64,000 nucleotides of DNA, taken from the NCBI RefSeq assembly GCF_006442975.2, contig NZ_CP083954.1:2797501-2861500 (forward strand), written 5' to 3'. This DNA comes from Mesorhizobium sp. B2-1-1 (GTDB taxonomy: Bacteria > Pseudomonadota > Alphaproteobacteria > Rhizobiales > Rhizobiaceae). Made by a program: the position numbers and the translations under genes. Positions 59,805 to 64,000 of the stretch are shown here, in pieces; the first letter of the stretch is position 1; the number at the start of each line of letters is the position of its first letter. The notes under the pieces were generated by a model. That model saw nothing but the letters and a program-made list of their open reading frames with translations. It was not told where the DNA came from and did not search any database.

Positions 59805-60566
59805 TCACGCCACCTGCTCGATGGCGCCGGTGATCAGCCCTGTCACTTCCTCGGGCGAACTCGAGGCGATCGCCTTGTCGGCGACTTTCCTGCCGCGCCG
59901 CATGACGATGACGCGGTCGGCGACGTCGAAAACGTCGGGCATGCGGTGGCTGATCAGCACCACGGCGATGCCCTGGTCGCGCAAATGGCGGATCAGGTTG
60001 AGGACTTCGGCGACCTGACGGACCGAAATCGCCGCCGTCGGCTCGTCCATCAGCACTATCTTGGCCTGCGACAGCATGGTGCGGGCGATCGCCACCGCCT
60101 GGCGCTGACCGCCGGACATCTGTTTGACGAGGTCGCGCGGGCGCGTCTCGGATTTGAGCTCGGCGAATATCTGGCCGGCGCGCTTGTACATGGCGGCATA
60201 GTCGAGGATACGGAAGGGCCCGACGCCGCGGCGCAGTTCGCGGCCGAGATAGACATTGGCCGCCGCCGTCAAATTATTGCACAGCGCCAGATCCTGGTGG
60301 ACGATCTCGATGCCGTGCTGGCGGGCCTCGACCGGCTTGTGCAGGATCAGATCCTTGCCGTCCATCTGCATGGTGCCGTGGCTCGGGCGGAAATTGCCGG
60401 CGATCATCTTGACCAGCGTCGACTTGCCGGCGCCGTTGTCACCCATCAGGCCGACGACCTGGCCGGGCTCGATCGACAGCGACACGTCGTTCACCGCCTG
60501 GATGGCGCCGAAATGCTTCGAGATGTTGGTGAGTTCGAGAACCGCCACCAGCCTTTTGCCTCCCAT
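59805..60566 (-). CDS. Ribose-type ABC ATPase, FrcA-like
   Basis: A 253-residue single-domain ATPase. Walker A is GDNGAGKST (about 42-50), the Q loop is IVHQDLALCNNLTAAANVYL, the signature is MSGGQRQAVAIARTML (Met replaces the usual Leu) and Walker B is IVLMDEPTAAISVRQ, with a conserved switch LISHRMPDVF. The ATG at 60566 is taken; a GTG a few codons later (VAVLEL) also fits. Single-domain layout as in the FrcBCA fructose system, but the ligand is not known. Confidence 0.86.
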   Translation of the reverse strand: MGGKRLVAVLELTNISKHFGAIQAVNDVSLSIEPGQVVGLMGDNGAGKSTLVKMIAGNFRPSHGTMQMDGKDLILHKPVEARQHGIEIVHQDLALCNNLTAAANVYLGRELRRGVGPFRILDYAAMYKRAGQIFAELKSETRPRDLVKQMSGGQRQAVAIARTMLSQAKIVLMDEPTAAISVRQVAEVLNLIRHLRDQGIAVVLISHRMPDVFDVADRVIVMRRGRKVADKAIASSSPEEVTGLITGAIEQVA

Positions 60567-60670
60567 GTCTGGCCGTCTGTCCCGGAAGGGGCGACGGCTT
60601 CGGTTCGCTACCCCAGCTCCTCCCGGAAGCAGCGACGCGGTCATTTACGCAAATGCCTGCATGGGCGTCA

Positions 60671-60750
60671 ATTGTCTGACGAATAAGATTTGGGCAATTG
60701 TCGGACGAATGAGATCCCGCCTTTCGGGAAAAATCCGTTTTGTAGGACAA
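60671..60750. promoter_or_regulatory. Tandem GntR/FadR-type operators in divergent promoter
   Basis: ATTGTCTGACGAAT (60671-60684) and ATTGTCGGACGAAT (60697-60710) are two near-identical copies of a palindromic site with half-sites TTGTC and GAC-AA, 26 bases apart. TTTGTAGGACAAA (60738-60750) is a related third copy. The pattern is that of FadR-subfamily GntR operators. The 437-base region 60567-61003 separates the ATPase/permease pair from the divergent binding protein and holds no gene. The regulator at 62,175 is the likely binder. Confidence 0.65.
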
Positions 60751-61003
60751 ATAGCAATTGACGTTGGCGGCAAGCCGTTATTAGTTGAGCGTCGGAGGAA
60801 GATATGCCGGCTTTGACGACGTTGTTTGGCGGCGCAACCGGTAGAGGATTATCGACCGTGCCGGCATCGTTGCCGGGCTGGTCGCATCTGAAAATACTTA
60901 TCGGCCTGGCCTGACGGCACGAGCGCTTGCTTCTGTCATCTCGCATTCGGCCGATCTGTGTGGCGGGCACGCCGTGTCCGTCTGTTTCCAAGGGAGGACT
61001 GAC

Positions 61004-61993
61004 ATGAGGAAAACAGTTTTGCTCGCCGCCGTCGCCGCCATGGCGTTGGGCGCCGGGCCGGCTTTGGCCAAGAAGCAGCTCGTCATCGTGGTGAAAGGTC
61101 TCGACAATCCGTTCTTCGAGGCGATCCACCAGGGCTGCGAGAAATGGAACAAGGAAAACGCCAGCTCGGAATATGAGTGCTTCTACACCGGTCCGGCGTC
61201 GACTTCCGACGAGGCCGGCGAGGCGCAGATCGTGCAGGATATGCTGAGCAAGCCGGACACGGTGGCGATGGCGATTTCGCCGTCCAACGCGCCGCTGATC
61301 GCGCAAACGATCAAAAGCGCCAACCCGTCGATCCCGATCATGACCGTCGATGCCGATCTTGCCAAGGAAGACGCAGCACTTCGCAAGACTTATCTCGGCA
61401 CCGACAACTATCTGATGGGCAAGAAGATCGGCGAATACATAAAGAAGGCCAAGCCGAAGGGCGGCACGATCTGCACCATCGAGGGCAATCCGGCGGCCGA
61501 CAACATCCTTCGCCGCGCGCAAGGCATGCGTGATGCGCTGTCGGGCAAGGAAGGACTTGCAGCCCTTGCCGGCGAAGGCGGCTGGACGGAAGTGGCGGGC
61601 TGTCCGGTGTTCACCAATGACGACGGCGCCAAGGGCGTGCAGGCGATGACCGACATCCTTGCCGCCAACCCCAAGCTCGATGCGTTCGGCATCATGGGCG
61701 GCTGGCCGCTGTTCGGCGCGCCGCAGCCCTATCGCGATCTGGTTGGACCGCTGAAGGACAAGCTGGCCAGCAACGACTTCGTCATCGGCGCCGCCGACAC
61801 GATCGGCGACGAGGTGGCGATCGCGCGGGATGGCCTTGTCACCGCGCTGGTCGGCCAGCGGCCGTTCGAGATGGGCTACAAGGCGCCGTCCGTGATGATC
61901 GACCTGGTCGAAGGCAAGAAGGTCGACGATCCGGTGTTCACCGGCCTCGACGAATGCACCAAGGATACGGTCGACACCTGCATCCAGAAGTAG
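61004..61993 (+). CDS. Ribose-type ABC substrate-binding protein
   Basis: A 329-residue periplasmic sugar-binding protein. The signal peptide covers 1-22 (VLLAAVAAMALGAGPALAKK). QLVIVVKGLDNPFFEAIHQG starts the fold with the NPFF motif of the ribose/fructose group, MTVDADLAKEDAALRKTYLG is the middle, and FGIMGGWPLFGAPQPYRDLV covers the hinge and ligand site. AAGGGAGGACTGAC precedes the ATG. It works with the divergent permease and ATPase. A GC-rich stem follows 11 bases after its stop. Confidence 0.88.
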   Translation: MRKTVLLAAVAAMALGAGPALAKKQLVIVVKGLDNPFFEAIHQGCEKWNKENASSEYECFYTGPASTSDEAGEAQIVQDMLSKPDTVAMAISPSNAPLIAQTIKSANPSIPIMTVDADLAKEDAALRKTYLGTDNYLMGKKIGEYIKKAKPKGGTICTIEGNPAADNILRRAQGMRDALSGKEGLAALAGEGGWTEVAGCPVFTNDDGAKGVQAMTDILAANPKLDAFGIMGGWPLFGAPQPYRDLVGPLKDKLASNDFVIGAADTIGDEVAIARDGLVTALVGQRPFEMGYKAPSVMIDLVEGKKVDDPVFTGLDECTKDTVDTCIQK

Positions 61994-62004
61994 GCGTCTC
62001 GATC

Positions 62005-62028
62005 GGGGCGCCCGTCAACGGGCGCCCC
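62005..62028 (+). terminator. Terminator-like GC hairpin
   Basis: GGGGCGCCCG (62005-62014) and CGGGCGCCCC (62019-62028) form a perfect 10-bp stem with a TCAA loop, 11 bases after the binding-protein stop. No U run follows, so it may serve more as an mRNA-stabilising end or attenuator than as a strong terminator. Confidence 0.5.
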
Positions 62029-62174
62029 GCCACCTCTGCTGACGAACAGGGACACGCATTTCAGGGGCAGCGGCTCCGGCTTTGGCGCGCCCGTGGTTCG
62101 AATTTTCGGCAATGGCATCGGCGCACCCGACAGTTCCTGACCGGAACAGGTACGGCCGACGCATTGGAACGTGG

Positions 62175-62957
62175 ATGCCGGACGAAAAGTCAAACAAGCG
62201 AGCCATTCGGACCAAGGCACAGGCCGGCCGCCGTCCGGCCGCCATGCGCCGGCCCGATGCGGCGCACTTTCCCGGTGCCAGCGTGCACGCCTCGCTGGCC
62301 AGCGAGATCGGGCTCAGGATCGTGCGCGGCGACTATCCGCCAGGTACCATCCTGCCCAACGAAGCCCAATGGTCGCGAACGTTCAACGTCAGCCGCTCGG
62401 CGGTGCGCGAGGCGATCAAGATGCTGATGGCCAAAAGCCTGCTCGCTTCGCGCCCCAAGATCGGCAGTTGGGTCGAACCGAAGGAGCGCTGGAACCTACT
62501 CGACCGCGACGTGCTCGCCTGGTACGCGACCGCGCCGGACCGTGAGGTGTTCCTGCGGACGGTACAGGAGTTCCGCCACATCATCGAGCCGGAAGCGAGC
62601 GCCTTTGCCGCGGTGCGGCGCAGCGACGAGCAGATGGCCGAGATCAGCCAGGCCTGCCGCGAGATGGGCGAGGCGGCAAGCCTTCAGGAGCGCATCCGGG
62701 CCGACACGCGCTTTCATCTTGCCATCCTGCGGGCCTCCGGCAACGATCTGCTGGTGCCGCTCGGCGTGCTCATCGAGTCGGCGCTCGACCATCTCTTCGT
62801 CTTCACGACTCAGCAAGTCGGCGACCAACGGCGGGCCCAGAGGCTGCACGAGGCGATCGAGAAGAATATTCGTTTGCAGCGCCCCTCAGCGGCGCGCAAC
62901 GCCGTGCACAAGCTACTCGCCGATACCGATGAAGGGATCGGAAGAGGGCGAGGGTGA
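62175..62957 (+). CDS. GntR-family (FadR/FCD) transcriptional regulator
   Basis: A 260-residue regulator. The winged helix (about 38-105) contains LASEIGLRIVRGDYPPGTIL and FNVSRSAVREAIKMLMAKSL. Residues about 115-250 are the all-helical FCD sensor domain, with the metal-binding Asp/His pattern in RADTRFHLAILRASGNDLLV. A basic N-terminal extension of about 30 residues is rich in Arg and Lys. The start at 62175 follows GGAACGTGG; an in-frame ATG at 62082 would lengthen it by 31 unfamiliar residues. It likely binds the tandem operators between the importer genes. Confidence 0.85.
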   Translation: MPDEKSNKRAIRTKAQAGRRPAAMRRPDAAHFPGASVHASLASEIGLRIVRGDYPPGTILPNEAQWSRTFNVSRSAVREAIKMLMAKSLLASRPKIGSWVEPKERWNLLDRDVLAWYATAPDREVFLRTVQEFRHIIEPEASAFAAVRRSDEQMAEISQACREMGEAASLQERIRADTRFHLAILRASGNDLLVPLGVLIESALDHLFVFTTQQVGDQRRAQRLHEAIEKNIRLQRPSAARNAVHKLLADTDEGIGRGRG

Positions 62958-63093
62958 TCGACGCTCGCGCTTGGTGATCACCTTTCTATGGACAATGCGT
63001 AGCCTTCTGCGGCCTTTCGCAGGCTCCCGGCGTTCGAAGCTCGAAAAGCCAAGCTATTGGCTTTTCATCCGGTGCGCGGACCGCTTCTCACCC

Positions 63094-64000
63094 TTAAATC
63101 GTCTGTTTCTTTCCATCTTTCATCGGCATCAGATCGACACCGTTGACCTTGCCGATATGGGTGGCCAGCATCGGCACGTACTGCTCGGCCGGTCCGGTGG
63201 CGTGTGCTCCGGCGAAAGCGTTCTTGGTGGCGTTGCCGAGGGGGTTGGCAATGCCGGCAGAGCCCGCCATCGATTCGAGGTAGGTCAAGTCCTTGAAGGC
63301 GTTGGCAATAGTGAATTTGTGGGCGTCGCGGTCGCCCTCCAACGTCCACCGCATGAAGGTCTGGTAGAAGCCGCAATCCATGCGGCCGTTGCGGATGACG
63401 CTGTCGAAGCGCTGCGGCGAGATGCCGACCTTCTCGGCCAAGGCCAATGCCTCGGAATAGATCGCCGCATAGCCCAGCGAGACGAAATTGTTGAGCAATT
63501 TCATGCGGTGGCCGTCGCCGGTGTCGCCGATATGGACGATACGGCCGGCCCAGGTTTCGATCACCGGTTTGACCCTGGCAAAGACGGCGTCGGGTGCGCC
63601 GACCATGGCGTCGAGCGTGCCTTCCCAAGCCTCCTTCGGCGTGCGGCTGAGCGGTGCATCGACATAGTTGACGCCGAGCGCCTTGAGTTCGGCGGCCAGC
63701 GCAACGGTCGAGACCGGGTCGGAGGTCGAGCAGTCGACGACGACCGAGCCTTTTCTCAATCCTTCCTTGAGACCGCCGGGGCCTCGAATGATGGCTTCGA
63801 CCTCACGCGAACCGGTGACGCAGATGAAGACGATCGTCGATGCCGCCGCCACGTCGCGGGAGGTCGCGGCTTCGTGGGCGCCGCGATTAGCCATATCCTC
63901 CGCCGGCTTGCGATTCTTGCGGCCGAGAAAGGTCAGGTGATAGCCTTTATCGACGATATTCTTGGCGATGCCATGACCCATCAGGCCAAGGCCGATGAAG
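63094..64000 (-). CDS. 3-hydroxyisobutyrate dehydrogenase-like enzyme, truncated by window
   Basis: At least 302 residues of a beta-hydroxyacid dehydrogenase family protein, cut by the right edge. The first visible codons read FIGLGLMGHGIAKNIVDKGY, the NAD(P)-binding loop, so only a few residues are missing. VDCSTSDPVSTVALAAEL and YVDAPLSRTPKEAWEGTLDA are family blocks (the Ser/Thr substrate loop varies). GDGHRMKLLNNFVSLGYAAI contains the catalytic Lys and adjacent Asn residues. Members oxidise 3-hydroxyisobutyrate, tartronate semialdehyde or sugar-acid-like substrates. It is probably the enzyme linked to the nearby sugar importer. Confidence 0.85.
   Translation of the reverse strand, partial: FIGLGLMGHGIAKNIVDKGYHLTFLGRKNRKPAEDMANRGAHEAATSRDVAAASTIVFICVTGSREVEAIIRGPGGLKEGLRKGSVVVDCSTSDPVSTVALAAELKALGVNYVDAPLSRTPKEAWEGTLDAMVGAPDAVFARVKPVIETWAGRIVHIGDTGDGHRMKLLNNFVSLGYAAIYSEALALAEKVGISPQRFDSVIRNGRMDCGFYQTFMRWTLEGDRDAHKFTIANAFKDLTYLESMAGSAGIANPLGNATKNAFAGAHATGPAEQYVPMLATHIGKVNGVDLMPMKDGKKQTI

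Noticed and set aside
59106..60686. 526-codon forward open frame
   Set aside because: Antisense to the permease and ATPase genes on the reverse strand; low-complexity His/Arg/Asp-rich translation with no domain.

Overview
The window is GC-rich, densely coded DNA that reads as a chromosome segment of a Rhizobiales alphaproteobacterium, most likely Mesorhizobium or a close relative. This rests on the rhizopine-type (moc-like) catabolic genes, the many ABC solute importers with short ATGA overlaps, and the short palindromic intergenic repeats. The genus is inferred from protein style, not from a marker gene.

Layout. Positions 1-2,500 are eroded accessory DNA: an Xre/HTH protein, a frameshifted IS1595-type transposase remnant and small orphan genes. 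2,510-8,047 is an isolated phage-derived block: a tail fibre/spike-like protein, an inverted methyltransferase, and a lysis cassette (GH108 endolysin, small membrane proteins, i-spanin-like and o-spanin-like genes) without head or terminase genes. 8,232-9,206 has msrA and a secreted small protein. 9,430-12,770 is a thiamine-precursor uptake operon (ykoF-thiX-thiZ-thiY) behind a TPP riboswitch. 12,939-15,929 holds a 16-repeat TPR protein and a DUF3309 protein.

16,409-24,811 is a forward operon: GntR regulator, ADP-ribosylglycohydrolase, PfkB kinase, a polyamine-type ABC importer, then the two subunits of an AcnX-type dehydratase. 25,058-30,448 combines a thioredoxin-like protein, an AprA/AprB-like flavoprotein and ferredoxin pair, and a nitrate/sulfonate/taurine-type ABC importer. 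30,500-40,428 is a LacI regulator divergent from a moc-like operon: Gfo/Idh dehydrogenase, isomerase/epimerase, ribose-type importer, DUF4432 epimerase-like protein, desaturase-fold oxygenase, Rieske ferredoxin and a PanB homologue. It is followed by fused remnants of an aromatic amino-acid lyase and an ornithine cyclodeaminase.

41,092-49,823 contains an MFS exporter and another sugar importer in which one permease is fused to an SMP-30/gluconolactonase-type propeller, next to a second propeller gene. 50,501-58,568 (mostly reverse) is a molybdenum-hydroxylase operon with a naturally split catalytic subunit, FeS and FAD subunits, a CoxG-like protein, a MoxR/VWA pair, an amidohydrolase and an AraC regulator. 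58,746-64,000 is a divergent third sugar importer with tandem GntR-type operators, an FCD-type GntR regulator and a truncated 3-hydroxyisobutyrate-dehydrogenase-like gene.

Overall the right two thirds of the window is a catabolic region. Several self-contained uptake-plus-enzyme modules lie side by side, each with its own regulator, and most have an enzyme combination whose substrate is not obvious.
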